From positions 3,450,001 to 3,514,000 of the forward strand of contig NC_011144.1 of the NCBI RefSeq assembly GCF_000017265.1: a stretch of 64,000 nt of DNA, given 5' to 3'. This stretch comes from Phenylobacterium zucineum HLK1. Its GTDB lineage: Bacteria > Pseudomonadota > Alphaproteobacteria > Caulobacterales > Caulobacteraceae. The notes under the pieces are model-generated. The model searched no databases, was not told the DNA's origin, and saw only the letters and a program-made list of their open reading frames with translations. Made by a program: the position numbers and the translations under genes. Positions 44,374 through 52,427 of the stretch are shown in pieces (within the stretch, counting starts at the first letter, position 1; every line of letters starts with the position of its first letter).

Positions 44374-44942
44374 TCCTGCTGCTCCGTCACGGGGAGACCC
44401 ACTGGAACGTCGAGCGGCGGATCCAGGGACGGCGGGAGTCCGCGCTGACGCCCCGGGGCGAACGGCAGGCGGCGGCCATGGGGCGTCTCGTGGCCGACCT
44501 GATCCGAATGGAGCCGCCGGCGGACTGGCGCTTGGCGGCGAGCCCGCTCCTGCGCGCCCAGGCTACGGCGCAGGCGGTGGCTGCGCGGGCGGGCCTTCGC
44601 ATAGACACCGACGAGCGGCTTGCCGAGATCTGCTGCGGCGATTGGGAGGGTAAGCTCCGTTCGGAGGTCGGCGCGGGCGGGCCCGAGTGGTTCTTCGGCG
44701 CGCCGGGCGGCGAGACCTTCGAGGAGGTCATGGCCCGGGTGGAGAGCTTCCTGGCCGACCTGCCGCCCGAGCCCCGGCGGCGGATGGTGGTGGTCAGTCA
44801 CGGCGTCACCGGCCGGCTGCTGCGCGGCGCCTACGCCGGCCTCCCGCGCGCCGAAACCCTGGCCCAGGACGTGCCGCAGGACGCAGTCTACCGGCTGGCC
44901 GGCGGACAGGTGGACCGGTTCGACTGCGAGCCGATCGACTGA
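44370..44942 (+). CDS. Histidine phosphatase family protein (phosphoglycerate-mutase-like)
   Basis: The 190-residue protein has the RHG motif LLRHGETHWN (4-13), the second arginine region RRESALTPRGERQA, ASPLLRAQATA, acid residue segment EICCGDWEGK and the second histidine in VVVSHGVTGR. It should be a cytoplasmic phosphatase; the substrate is unknown (cobalamin or sugar phosphates are possible). GTG 44370 overlaps the SDR stop, so the two are coupled. Confidence 0.9.
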   Translation: MILLLRHGETHWNVERRIQGRRESALTPRGERQAAAMGRLVADLIRMEPPADWRLAASPLLRAQATAQAVAARAGLRIDTDERLAEICCGDWEGKLRSEVGAGGPEWFFGAPGGETFEEVMARVESFLADLPPEPRRRMVVVSHGVTGRLLRGAYAGLPRAETLAQDVPQDAVYRLAGGQVDRFDCEPID

Positions 44943-44979
44943 GACTCAATTCCGCCCCGAGCCGGGCTAAGGTGCGCGG

Positions 44980-45924
44980 ATGCGTCGTTCGTTCCTCGCC
45001 ATCGCCCTGCTGACCGCCGGCTGCGCCACCTCGCCCGCAACGGTCGCGCCGCCCGCGCCCCAGGACCCGTACCTCGCCGTCATCCTGCCGGCGGCGAAGG
45101 AAGCCGCCCCGGACGAGCGGGCGAAGGTGGCGAGCGAGCGGATGCGCGGCTGGGTCTGGAGCCTGGCGGCGGCTCCCTCGAAGCCCGAGCCGCAGTCCGG
45201 CTGGATCGCCGAGGGCCTGGGCGACTTCCTGGCGGTCCGGGCTCGCCTGCGCGCCGGCCTGGTCGCCCCGGAGGATGCGGTCCGCGAGTTCGACGCGGCC
45301 CTGAAGGCCCACGACGCGGCCCCAGCCGCTCCGAACGCGGCGCGCGCCATGCTGCTGGCGCTGAAGTGGGACGAGGAGATCCGCCAGAAGGGCGCAGGCC
45401 ACGACCTGGACGACGTGATGGCCGCGGCGCACGCGCGACGGGCGCAGGTCCCCGACGAGACCACCGGCTTCACCGACCGGATCCTGAACGCCGCCTGGGG
45501 CGGAGCCCAGCTCAACCTGCGCGGCGACATCGCCCGCTATGTCACGGGCCGCGAACGGGTGAGCCTGCCCGAGCGCCTGTTCGGCGGCTGCGTGGCGGCC
45601 ACCACCACCCTGACCCACGGATTCGACGCCGGCTTCGACCACCAGGGATCGCAGGGCGCCCGCACGGTCCGGGGCGTCGTCCGGGGCGGTCCCGCCTGGA
45701 TGAGCGGCCTGCGCAACGGCATGCGGCTGGAGAGCCTCAGCGTCACGCCCGGCGACACCAGCCGCGAGGTGGTCGCCCGGGTCGCGGACGCGCGCGGCCG
45801 CAAGCGCACGATCCGCTACTGGCCCTACGGCGACGAGGACCGCGAGGTGCGCAAGATCGAGCTGAAGGGCGGCATGACGCCCGAGGAGACCGCCGCCTGC
45901 GGGCGGGCGATGGCGGGGGCCTAG
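44980..45924 (+). CDS. Lipoprotein resembling the C-terminal half of an M61 aminopeptidase, with PDZ-like domain
   Basis: The 314-residue protein begins with a lipoprotein signal (lipobox LTAGC, Cys 15). The middle contains SGWIAEGLGDFLAVRARLRAGL, which resembles the glutamate-bearing segment of M61 glycyl aminopeptidases, and the C-terminal part (about 225-300, VRGVVRGGPAWMSGLRNGM) resembles a PDZ domain. No HExxH zinc motif is present, so it is probably not an active peptidase. It may be a degenerate or re-used peptidase scaffold. It converges with a small membrane-protein gene. Confidence 0.75.
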   Translation: MRRSFLAIALLTAGCATSPATVAPPAPQDPYLAVILPAAKEAAPDERAKVASERMRGWVWSLAAAPSKPEPQSGWIAEGLGDFLAVRARLRAGLVAPEDAVREFDAALKAHDAAPAAPNAARAMLLALKWDEEIRQKGAGHDLDDVMAAAHARRAQVPDETTGFTDRILNAAWGGAQLNLRGDIARYVTGRERVSLPERLFGGCVAATTTLTHGFDAGFDHQGSQGARTVRGVVRGGPAWMSGLRNGMRLESLSVTPGDTSREVVARVADARGRKRTIRYWPYGDEDREVRKIELKGGMTPEETAACGRAMAGA

Positions 45925-46151
45925 TGGAGGGGGCCGCGGCCCCAACGCCAGGGCGGCAGGCCCTCGCGGCGGGGCGCCATGTAGCGCCACAGGAGGAAGG
46001 CCCCCACCGTGGCGGCCACGCCTACCAAGAAGGCGGTCGCCGCGGCGGCGGAAATCCCGGCGGGGCCGACCTGCATCGGCCGTGGCTCCATCCAGTGGAC
46101 CACTTCGCCGGTCGGCTCTTCGGGGAGGATGTCGTCGGTCGGCAGGCTCAT
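45921..46151 (-). CDS. Small single-pass membrane protein
   Basis: The 76-residue protein has an acidic N terminus, one membrane helix (about residues 33-56, AAAATAFLVGVAATVGAFLLW) and a short basic, Pro/Arg-rich tail. No family recognised. Its stop overlaps the convergent lipoprotein gene by 4 nt and it diverges from yebC across 115 nt. Confidence 0.65.
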   Translation of the reverse strand: MSLPTDDILPEEPTGEVVHWMEPRPMQVGPAGISAAAATAFLVGVAATVGAFLLWRYMAPRREGLPPWRWGRGPLH

Positions 46152-46211
46152 GGCTGTGCTCCGGCTGGGCTTCCCCGCTAACCCGCGCGCCGGTCGGGGG
46201 TTCCGCGCGCC

Positions 46212-46235
46212 CCGCGCTTCGGGGTAGAAGCGCGG
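46212..46235. promoter_or_regulatory. 9+9 bp inverted repeat upstream of yebC
   Basis: Arms CCGCGCTTC (46212-46220) and GAAGCGCGG (46227-46235) are exact complements around GGGGTA. It lies 31 nt before the yebC start, between divergent genes. It may be an operator or, if transcribed, a 5' hairpin. Confidence 0.4.
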
Positions 46236-46266
46236 CCAACTTCCCCTCTAGCCAGCCGACGGACGA

Positions 46267-47013
46267 ATGGCCGGACACTCAAAGTTCAAGAACATCATGC
46301 ACCGCAAGGGCCGCGCCGATGCGGCCCGATCGAAGCTGTTCTCCAAGCTCTCGCGCGAGATCACCGTGGCGGCGAAGACGGGCATGCCCGATCCCGCCAT
46401 GAACCCGCGCCTGCGCCTGGCGGTGCAGAACGCCAAGGCCGAGTCCATGCCCAAGGACAATATCGACCGGGCGATCAAGAAGGCGCAGGGCGGCGACGCC
46501 GAGACCTACGAGGAGATCCGCTACGAGGGCTTCGGCCCGGGCGGCGTCGGGGTGATCGTCGAGGCCCTGACCGACAACCGCAACCGCGCGGCGGCCAATG
46601 TGCGGTCCATCTTCACCAAGAACGGCGGCAACCTGGGCGAGACCAATTCGGTCGCCTTCATGTGGGATCGGGTCGGCCAGATCGTCTACGGCCCCGAGGC
46701 CGGGTCCGAGGACAAGGTGATGGAGGCCGCCATCGAGGCCGGCGCCGACGACGTGGAATCGGACGAGGACGGCCACACCATCTGGACGGCCTACGACGCC
46801 CTCAACGAGGTGGCCCAGGCGCTGGAGGCGGCGCTGGGCGCGGCCAAGGCGACCCGGATCGCCTGGCGCCCCAAGGCCATGACGCCGGTGTCGGGCGACG
46901 CCGCCGCCACGCTGATGAAGCTGATCGAGGCGCTCGAGGACGAGGACGACGTCCAGAACGTCTACTCCAACGCCGACATCTCGGCCGAGGAGCTGGAAAA
47001 GCTGGCGAGCTGA
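46267..47013 (+). CDS. yebC: YebC/PmpR-family protein
   Basis: The 248-residue protein has the canonical start [20 protein letters not shown] and landmarks [19 protein letters not shown] and [19 protein letters not shown]. The family was long annotated as transcription regulators; recent work links members to translation of proline stretches. In many alphaproteobacteria yebC is beside ruvC; here ruvC is 13.8 kb away. The gene is coupled to a 66-residue membrane protein. Confidence 0.95.
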   Translation: MAGHSKFKNIMHRKGRADAARSKLFSKLSREITVAAKTGMPDPAMNPRLRLAVQNAKAESMPKDNIDRAIKKAQGGDAETYEEIRYEGFGPGGVGVIVEALTDNRNRAAANVRSIFTKNGGNLGETNSVAFMWDRVGQIVYGPEAGSEDKVMEAAIEAGADDVESDEDGHTIWTAYDALNEVAQALEAALGAAKATRIAWRPKAMTPVSGDAAATLMKLIEALEDEDDVQNVYSNADISAEELEKLAS

Positions 47014-47213
47014 TGGCCAGGCGCCCGCCGGACGATCCCCGGATCACCGACCTGCGGCGCTACCGCAAGGCGCGCGAGCAGGCCGCGCGCCGTCCGCCGC
47101 CCCGCCCGCCGTCGCAGCGGCTGCTGGGGGCCAACCCGCGCGCGCGCCTGATCCTGGCGATCGTGCTGGCGGTCCTGGCCGCCCTCTGGCTCGGGCCGCT
47201 GCTGGTCCGCTAG
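47013..47213 (+). CDS. Small basic single-pass membrane protein
   Basis: The 66-residue protein has a basic Arg/Pro-rich N-terminal half and one C-terminal membrane helix (LILAIVLAVLAALWLGPLLV). Its ATG shares a base with the yebC TGA. No family recognised. The positive-inside rule puts the N terminus in the cytoplasm. Confidence 0.65.
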   Translation: MARRPPDDPRITDLRRYRKAREQAARRPPPRPPSQRLLGANPRARLILAIVLAVLAALWLGPLLVR

Positions 47214-47268
47214 CCGGAGCCTCCGCCCCGGCGCCGCGTTCCCTCGTCCGGCAACCGGAGGGACGCAG

Positions 47269-48006
47269 ATGCGCAGCGCGCCAGGCCTCCTGCTGGGCTT
47301 CGCGCTCGGCGGGTTCTTCGATGGGATCCTGCTGCACCAGATCCTGCAGTGGCATCATCTGCTGAGCGCGGTCGGGCCCGCCGACGTGACCTTCCAGGTC
47401 GCCGCCGACGGCTGGTTCCACGCCCTGATGTACGTGATCGCCGCCGCGGGCCTGTGGCTCCTGTGGCGCGAGCACAGACGCGGCCCCGGCCGGGCCGGAT
47501 GGCGGCTGGTCTCCGACATGCTGCTCGGCTTCGGCGCCTGGCATGTGCTGGACAGCGTGCTCTCGCACTGGGTGCTGGGCATCCACCGCATCCGCATGGA
47601 CAGCGCCGACCCGCTGCTGTGGGACCTCATCTGGTTCGCCGCCTTCGGCCTGGCGCCGCTCGCCCTCGGCTGGGCCCTGCGGCGCGGACGGCGCGGCGGG
47701 GGCGGCTCGATCATCGCCGCGGGCCTTGCGGCCGGCCTCGTGCTCGGCGCGGGCGCCCAGGCGCTGAAGCCGCCGCCGGGCGGCCTGTCCACCGTCGCCT
47801 TCGCCCCCGGCGTGGACGGGTCCGAGGCGGCGCTGGCGATCGCCCAGGCCGGGGGGCGGCTCGCCTGGATGGACGCCGGCGGCCGGCTGGCGGTCGTCGA
47901 ACTGGACGGGCCCGCCGCCGCCCTGTCGCTCTACGCCCGCGGCGCGATGATCGTCGCCGGCTCGGGCCTGCCGGCGGGCTGCTTCGCCTACACGCGAACC
48001 GCCTGA
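47269..48006 (+). CDS. DUF2243 integral membrane protein with C-terminal extension
   Basis: The 245-residue protein has four or five hydrophobic segments in its first 165 residues with the DUF2243 signatures GFFDGILLHQILQWHH and FGAWHVLDSVLSHWVLGIHR. The histidines could bind metal or haem. The C-terminal 80 residues form a soluble extension with VDGSEAALAIAQAGGRLAW and LYARGAMIVAGSGLPAGCFA, not typical for the domain. Function unknown. Confidence 0.83.
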   Translation: MRSAPGLLLGFALGGFFDGILLHQILQWHHLLSAVGPADVTFQVAADGWFHALMYVIAAAGLWLLWREHRRGPGRAGWRLVSDMLLGFGAWHVLDSVLSHWVLGIHRIRMDSADPLLWDLIWFAAFGLAPLALGWALRRGRRGGGGSIIAAGLAAGLVLGAGAQALKPPPGGLSTVAFAPGVDGSEAALAIAQAGGRLAWMDAGGRLAVVELDGPAAALSLYARGAMIVAGSGLPAGCFAYTRTA

Positions 48007-48068
48007 CACAACGCAACCCACGGCGGCGCTTTGCGCTATCATCCTCCGCGAGCGGAGTGACTTGAGGC

Positions 48069-48767
48069 ATGGATTTCGTATCGCAGCTCGGCGACTACGC
48101 GCTGCCGCTGCTGGGCGCCGGCTTCGCCGGAATCCTGATCGGCGTCGAACGCGAAGCGCGCGGCCACCCGGCGGGACTGCGCACCCACACCCTCGTCTGC
48201 CTGGCCTCCGCCCTGCTGATGCTGGCGGCGGTGCACCAGACCGAATGGATGGGCGACACCTCGTCCGAGGTGATCCGCATCGATCCGGTGCGGATGGCGC
48301 ACGGCATCCTGACGGGCATCGGCTTCCTCTGCGGCGGGGTGATCTTCCGCCAGGGCCTGTCGGTGCACGGGCTGACGACGGCCGCCTCGCTGTGGGTCAC
48401 CTCGGCGCTCGGTACGCTCTACGGCGTCTCCTTCTTCGGCCTGGCGCTGATCGGCACGGTGGCGACGCTGGTGGTGCTGGTGGCCTTCCGGTGGATCGAC
48501 GAGCACATGCCGGCCAGCAACATCATCGACGTCTCGGTGCGCTACAGGCGCGACGGCGCCTTTCCCGAGGACGCGTTCCACGAGCTGATGCGGGAGCTGA
48601 AGCTGAAGCCGCGGTCCGTACGCCACCGGCTGATCAGCAGCGGCGAGGCCATCGAGCTGGGCGCCACGCTGCGCGGCCCCAGCACCGTGCAGACCCGGGC
48701 GCTGGCCGAGCGCCTGTGCGACGATCCGCGGATCACCCGCTTCGAGATCTCGCCCCGCAACGACTGA
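48069..48767 (+). CDS. MgtC/SapB-family membrane protein
   Basis: The 232-residue protein has an MgtC N-terminal membrane domain (about 10-145) with GIEREARGHPAGLRTHTLV and HGILTGIGFLCGGVIFRQG, and a C-terminal cytoplasmic domain with ACT-like features. MgtC supports growth at low magnesium and in host cells; simpler SapB proteins are of unknown role. The domain order is that of the MgtC/SapB group. No regulatory leader is visible in the 62 nt before it. Confidence 0.88.
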   Translation: MDFVSQLGDYALPLLGAGFAGILIGVEREARGHPAGLRTHTLVCLASALLMLAAVHQTEWMGDTSSEVIRIDPVRMAHGILTGIGFLCGGVIFRQGLSVHGLTTAASLWVTSALGTLYGVSFFGLALIGTVATLVVLVAFRWIDEHMPASNIIDVSVRYRRDGAFPEDAFHELMRELKLKPRSVRHRLISSGEAIELGATLRGPSTVQTRALAERLCDDPRITRFEISPRND

Positions 48768-48771
48768 CGCC

Positions 48772-49371
48772 TCAACCGCGGGCCCGGAAGCGGATCACCC
48801 GCCAGGCGTAGAGGGCCACGACCAGCGCCGTCACGGCGTAGGCGATCGGGTCCAGCCAGGCCTCCACGCGATGGTGCTGGCTCTGGAGCAGATAACCCGC
48901 CGCGGCCAGCAGGAAGGTCCATAGCGCCGTACCGAGGAGGCTCCAGGCGAGGAAGGCCAGCTGCGGCATCCGCATCAGTCCGGCCGGCACCGAGACGAAG
49001 GTGCGCACGCCCGGCAGCAGCCGCCCCAGGAACACCGCCCAGCCGCCGCGCTCGCGGAAGAACCGCTGCGAACGCTCCAGATCGTCGAGATCGAGGGTCA
49101 GCCAGCGGCCGTGCCGCTCGACGAACCGGCGCAGCCGCTCGTCCTTCACGCGCCGGCCCACCTCGTACCAGAGCCAGGCCCCGGCCAGGGCGCCCGCGGT
49201 GCCGGCGACGACCACGCCCGGGAAGCTCAGCATCCCCTGGGCCGCGGCGAACCCCGCCAGCGGCATGATGACCTCCGAGGGGATCGGCGGCGCCACGTTC
49301 TCCGCCAGCATCAGGAAAGCCACGCCGATCAGGCCGCCGGCGACGATCACGCCCAGGATCCAGTCGAACAT
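48772..49371 (-). CDS. DedA-family membrane protein
   Basis: The 199-residue protein has about five hydrophobic segments and DedA features: PPIPSEVIMPLAGFAAAQG, RHGRWLTLDLDDLERSQRFF and GRLLPGVRTFVSVPAGLMRM. DedA proteins act in membrane-lipid transport (undecaprenyl phosphate or other lipid flipping) and proton-gradient upkeep. It converges with the MgtC-type gene with a 4 nt gap. Confidence 0.9.
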   Translation of the reverse strand: MFDWILGVIVAGGLIGVAFLMLAENVAPPIPSEVIMPLAGFAAAQGMLSFPGVVVAGTAGALAGAWLWYEVGRRVKDERLRRFVERHGRWLTLDLDDLERSQRFFRERGGWAVFLGRLLPGVRTFVSVPAGLMRMPQLAFLAWSLLGTALWTFLLAAAGYLLQSQHHRVEAWLDPIAYAVTALVVALYAWRVIRFRARG

Positions 49372-49384
49372 CCATCCTCACGCT

Positions 49385-49397
49385 TGACGCTGCGTCG
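49385..49397. promoter_or_regulatory. TGACG-CTG-CGTCG motif before an SRPBCC gene
   Basis: An inverted repeat with one mismatch, nearly the same as the perfect TGACG-CTC-CGTCA at 9502. It lies between a DedA gene (start 49371, minus) and the SRPBCC gene (start 49463, plus). Short, so weak alone; the second copy adds some weight. Confidence 0.3.
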
Positions 49398-49462
49398 CGC
49401 TTGGCGGCGCCCCGGCCATGCCCCACAGTGTCCGCAACGAAGACGTTGGGGGGAACGACACC

Positions 49463-49939
49463 ATGATCAAGCGCCTGATCCCGGCCGCGGTTGCGGCGGC
49501 TGCGCTGGCGGGGCCGGCGGCGGCCGGCGACTATGTCTCCATCGTGCAGGAGGCGCCGGTGAACGCGCCCGCCGACGCGGTCTGGAAGAAGGTGGGCGGC
49601 TACTGCGACATCGGCGCTTGGCTGAAGACCACCTGCGAGATCACCCAGGGCGCCGATGGCGAGGTCGGCGCGCTGCGCAAGATCGCCGGGCGGGTCGAGG
49701 AGGTGATCGTGGCGCGCACGCCGCTCTCCTACACTTACGCCGACATCGATCCGAAGATCCTCTACCACGGCACGGTCGAGGTCCGGCCGGTGGACCCGAA
49801 GACCTCGAAGATCGTCTACACTCTGTTCTACGACCAGGCCTCGATCCCGGCCGAGCAGCGGGACGCCAACAAGGCCGGCCGCACCCGGATGTTCGCCGGC
49901 GTGCTGAAGACCATGGTGCAGATCGCCGAGGCCCCCTAG
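49463..49939 (+). CDS. Secreted SRPBCC (START-fold) family protein
   Basis: The 158-residue protein has a signal peptide (about 1-21, PAAAGD) followed by an SRPBCC domain with APVNAPADAVWKKVGGYCDI, a pattern seen in Bet v1/polyketide-cyclase-like proteins. It would bind a hydrophobic ligand in the periplasm. ATG 49463 follows GGGGGGAA by 8 nt. It converges with the DUF5985 operon with a 4 nt overlap. Confidence 0.82.
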   Translation: MIKRLIPAAVAAAALAGPAAAGDYVSIVQEAPVNAPADAVWKKVGGYCDIGAWLKTTCEITQGADGEVGALRKIAGRVEEVIVARTPLSYTYADIDPKILYHGTVEVRPVDPKTSKIVYTLFYDQASIPAEQRDANKAGRTRMFAGVLKTMVQIAEAP

Positions 49940-50214
49940 CGTCCGCGCTGCAGGTTCTTGCGCAGGATGGCCCAGATGATCAGGGCGAAGCCGGCGAGAC
50001 GCAGCAGATAGACGGGCGCCTGGTCCTCGCGCGGGATGTTGAAGATCACCGGCGCGGCCTGGTTCATCGCCAGCAGGGCGAAGGCGGCGGCGAAGCTCAG
50101 GAACAGGGCGTCGCGCGTCCGCCGCCAGAATTTCAGGAAGAAGGCGGCGGCCATCAGGTAGCCGAGCGTCAGCGCGCCGCCGAAGAAGGCGAGGATGACG
50201 GGATCGACCCTCAT
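49936..50214 (-). CDS. DUF5985-like small membrane protein (second copy)
   Basis: The 92-residue protein has three hydrophobic segments (about 5-24, 34-53, 68-84), with LSFAAAFALLAMNQAAP near residue 39. It resembles the protein encoded just upstream, suggesting duplication. Function unknown. It is the last of three overlapping genes led by a winged-helix protein. Confidence 0.72.
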   Translation of the reverse strand: MRVDPVILAFFGGALTLGYLMAAAFFLKFWRRTRDALFLSFAAAFALLAMNQAAPVIFNIPREDQAPVYLLRLAGFALIIWAILRKNLQRGR

Positions 50215-50486
50215 TGCTCGGCCTCCCAGATGAAGCCGTAGACGAGCACGCCCACCGCCACGAGCGACGCCGCCTGGCGCCAGGGCCAGAGGAAGACGTT
50301 CGGAAAGACCACCATGTCGGCGACCAGGAACAGGTTGTTGATCGCCAGGAACACGAAGGCGGTGGCGGTCCACAGCAGGAGGCGCGACCGGCTCTGCCGC
50401 CAGGACCGCAACAGCAGGGCCGCGCAAAGGACGCTCGCCAGAAGGCAGAGCGTATAGACCAGGGCAGGTCCCATCTCGCTCGTCAC
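50211..50486 (-). CDS. DUF5985-like small membrane protein (first copy)
   Basis: The 91-residue protein has three hydrophobic segments and the segment WTATAFVFLAINNLFLVADM, similar in place and form to LSFAAAFALLAMNQ in the next gene. GTG 50486 overlaps the stop of the HTH gene (GTGA), and its own stop overlaps the next start (ATGA). Function unknown. Confidence 0.72.
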   Translation of the reverse strand: MTSEMGPALVYTLCLLASVLCAALLLRSWRQSRSRLLLWTATAFVFLAINNLFLVADMVVFPNVFLWPWRQAASLVAVGVLVYGFIWEAEQ

Positions 50487-50854
50487 TTGTCCCCCCGGAA
50501 CTTGAAGGCGTCGGCGAGGCCCTGCACGGGGTCAGGCGGCGCCGCGATGAGGTTGATGATCGAGACCGGCCGCTCCCGGTAGGCCTGCTCGAGCTGCTCC
50601 GCGAGCTTGGCCAGCAGCGGATTGGCCGGCGCATAGCGCCAGCAGTCCGCGTCGTCGCGGATGGCCAGGCCGCTGCGCTCGAAGCGCTGGAGGTTGTCGT
50701 TCACGAGGGTGGTGGACGCGCGCAGTTCGCGCACGAGCTCGGGCGCGGGCCAGCAGAACTCGGGATCCCGCTTCAGAAGCAGCAGCAGCTCGACCGCCCA
50801 GACCGAGCGGATATGCTCGCGGACGAAAGCTGCAAATTCCTGTTCGTCGGACAA
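50483..50854 (-). CDS. Winged-helix DNA-binding-like protein
   Basis: The 123-residue protein looks like a compact winged helix: SVWAVELLLLLKRDPE, PAPELVRELRASTTLVNDNLQ (likely recognition helix) and FERSGLAIRDDADCWRYAP (wing). It could regulate its own operon. The start is TTG 50854, with AAGGG close upstream; this non-standard start makes the N terminus uncertain. It leads two small membrane-protein genes, so it may sense their state. Confidence 0.72.
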   Translation of the reverse strand: MSDEQEFAAFVREHIRSVWAVELLLLLKRDPEFCWPAPELVRELRASTTLVNDNLQRFERSGLAIRDDADCWRYAPANPLLAKLAEQLEQAYRERPVSIINLIAAPPDPVQGLADAFKFRGDK

Positions 50855-50921
50855 CGCCCTTATCCCCCTCCGGCAGGTGCGGACCGAAAGTCCCGGCCTG
50901 CCGGATATGTTCCCCTTCGCC

Positions 50922-51140
50922 TCAGCGCGGCGTCGCCGGCTCGCGCGTCGAAGCGTCGTCGGCGGCCTGCATCGCCGCCTTGCTGTCGGCCTCCTGCGCG
51001 GCCACCGCCTGGGCGGCCTGCCGCGCCTTCTCGTCTATCACGACGGCGTCCACCTCGGCCTTGGCCTGTCCGCCGTCCTGGGTTGCGCAGGCCCCGACGC
51101 TGAGCGCGAGGCCCGCCGCGAGCATCAGCCTGACGCTCAT
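50922..51140 (-). CDS. Small putative lipoprotein
   Basis: The 72-residue protein has a lipoprotein signal with lipobox SVGAC (Cys about 18) and a short Ala/Asp/Gln-rich helical remainder. No family recognised. ATG 51140 overlaps the stop of the upstream lipoprotein gene (ATGA). The end lies 67 nt before the HTH gene on the same strand. Confidence 0.6.
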   Translation of the reverse strand: MSVRLMLAAGLALSVGACATQDGGQAKAEVDAVVIDEKARQAAQAVAAQEADSKAAMQAADDASTREPATPR

Positions 51141-51385
51141 TCGCTCTTGGGCGAGGTCGCCCCGCCCGCATCGACTGCGCCGCCCGGCTCGGCCAGCTGA
51201 CCGGCCCCGCCGATATCGGCGCCGGCGTTGTCGTTGCCGGTGTCGGCCACCGCGCCGTCGGGGGTCGCCCCCGCGACGCCCATGTCGCCGCTCTGGGTCG
51301 TACCGTCGGCATTCTGCGGCGAGCGGTCGCAGGCTGCAAGGCCGCCGGCGGCGGCCATGGCGGCGACGATGAGCGCCGTGCGCAT
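51137..51385 (-). CDS. Small putative lipoprotein
   Basis: The 82-residue protein has a signal (ALIVAAMAAAGGLAAC, Cys about 19) and a low-complexity Gly/Ala/Asp-rich remainder with GNDNAGADIGGAG. It is probably an outer-membrane or periplasmic lipoprotein, possibly structural. Coupled to the next lipoprotein gene. Confidence 0.6.
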   Translation of the reverse strand: MRTALIVAAMAAAGGLAACDRSPQNADGTTQSGDMGVAGATPDGAVADTGNDNAGADIGGAGQLAEPGGAVDAGGATSPKSE

Positions 51386-51509
51386 GAAGTCTGTCTCCCT
51401 GGCTCCGAGAGCCTTCCCGTGAACGCGTAAACCCCGACCGACGGTCAAGGTTCCATACGCCGCCCATGGCGGGTTAAAAGGCGCGGCCCGGGGAGGGGCC
51501 AACAAGAAG

Positions 51510-51653
51510 ATGCAGAGACGCAAGCTCGACCGCGCCCAACGGATCCGCGCGCGGCGGATCTGGTGGGACCGCAACGGCGCCTTCGTGCGCGGCGCCCTGA
51601 CCGGCAGCGTGGTCACCGCCCTGATCGCCTGGCTGGTGCAGGCGCTGACCTAG
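51510..51653 (+). CDS. Very small single-pass membrane protein (47 residues)
   Basis: An ATG at 51510 opens a 47-codon frame ending in TAG at 51651-51653. The product has a basic N-terminal half (RRKLDRAQRIRARRIWW) and a C-terminal membrane helix (GALTGSVVTALIAWLVQAL). GGGGAGGGG lies about 11 nt upstream. It fills the gap between a lipoprotein gene on the other strand and the EcsC gene 19 nt downstream. The amphipathic-to-hydrophobic layout argues for a real gene. Confidence 0.6.
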   Translation: MQRRKLDRAQRIRARRIWWDRNGAFVRGALTGSVVTALIAWLVQALT

Positions 51654-51672
51654 GCCCTATCTTCAGGCGGCC

Positions 51673-52425
51673 ATGCCCGCCGCCACCCCGCCGTTCGACG
51701 CCCCGCCCGCCGCCTACGAGGCCTGGGCGGCCGAGGAGGTCGCGCGCTGGCGCGCCGGGGTGCTGAAGCCGGCCGGGCCGTTCGCCCGCGGCGCCCGCGG
51801 CCTGCAGCAGCGCATCAACCGCGCGATCCCCGAGAAGGCGCACGCCGCGGTGACCGAGGTGATGCGTCAGCTGACCCGCACCATCCTCGTGGGCTCGGAC
51901 CTGGCGTCGGGCCCGCCGCTGCGGGACGCCGGCCTCGCCGAGCGGGACCGGCGCGCGCTGAAGACCATCCACGACTACCGCCGGATCGCCGCGGTCGAGG
52001 GCGGGGTGGCGGGCGCCGGCGGCTTCTGGCTGGCGGTCGCCGACTTCCCGGCGCTGCTCATGATCAAGATCCGGCTGCTGTTCGACCTGGCCGGCGTCTA
52101 CGGCCGCGACGGCGAGGCGTTCGCCGAACGGCTCTACATCCTGCACCTCTTCCAGCTGGCCTTCTCCAGCGCCGAACACCGGGGCCGCGTGTTCCAGGGC
52201 CTCGAGGATTGGGACGGCCGCGAGCATCCCGCCGACTTCCAGCATTTCGACTGGCGCAGCTTCCAGCAGGAATACCGGGACTACATCGACCTGGCGAAGC
52301 TGGCCCAGCTCGTGCCGGTGATCGGCGCGCCCGTCGGCGCGGTGGTCAACTGGCGGCTGCTGGACCGGCTGGGCGAGACGGCCATGAACGGCTATCGCAT
52401 GCGATGGCTCGCCCGTCAGGATTGA
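51673..52425 (+). CDS. EcsC family protein
   Basis: The 250-residue protein matches the EcsC family: YEAWAAEEVARWRAG at the N terminus, GGVAGAGGFWLAVADFPALLMI (about 113-134) and the C-terminal AKLAQLVPVIGAPVGAVVNW. EcsC proteins are named after a Bacillus ABC-transporter operon member of unknown function; many bacterial ones stand alone as here. Glycine-rich hydrophobic stretches suggest membrane contact. Confidence 0.87.
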   Translation: MPAATPPFDAPPAAYEAWAAEEVARWRAGVLKPAGPFARGARGLQQRINRAIPEKAHAAVTEVMRQLTRTILVGSDLASGPPLRDAGLAERDRRALKTIHDYRRIAAVEGGVAGAGGFWLAVADFPALLMIKIRLLFDLAGVYGRDGEAFAERLYILHLFQLAFSSAEHRGRVFQGLEDWDGREHPADFQHFDWRSFQQEYRDYIDLAKLAQLVPVIGAPVGAVVNWRLLDRLGETAMNGYRMRWLARQD

Positions 52426-52427
52426 CC

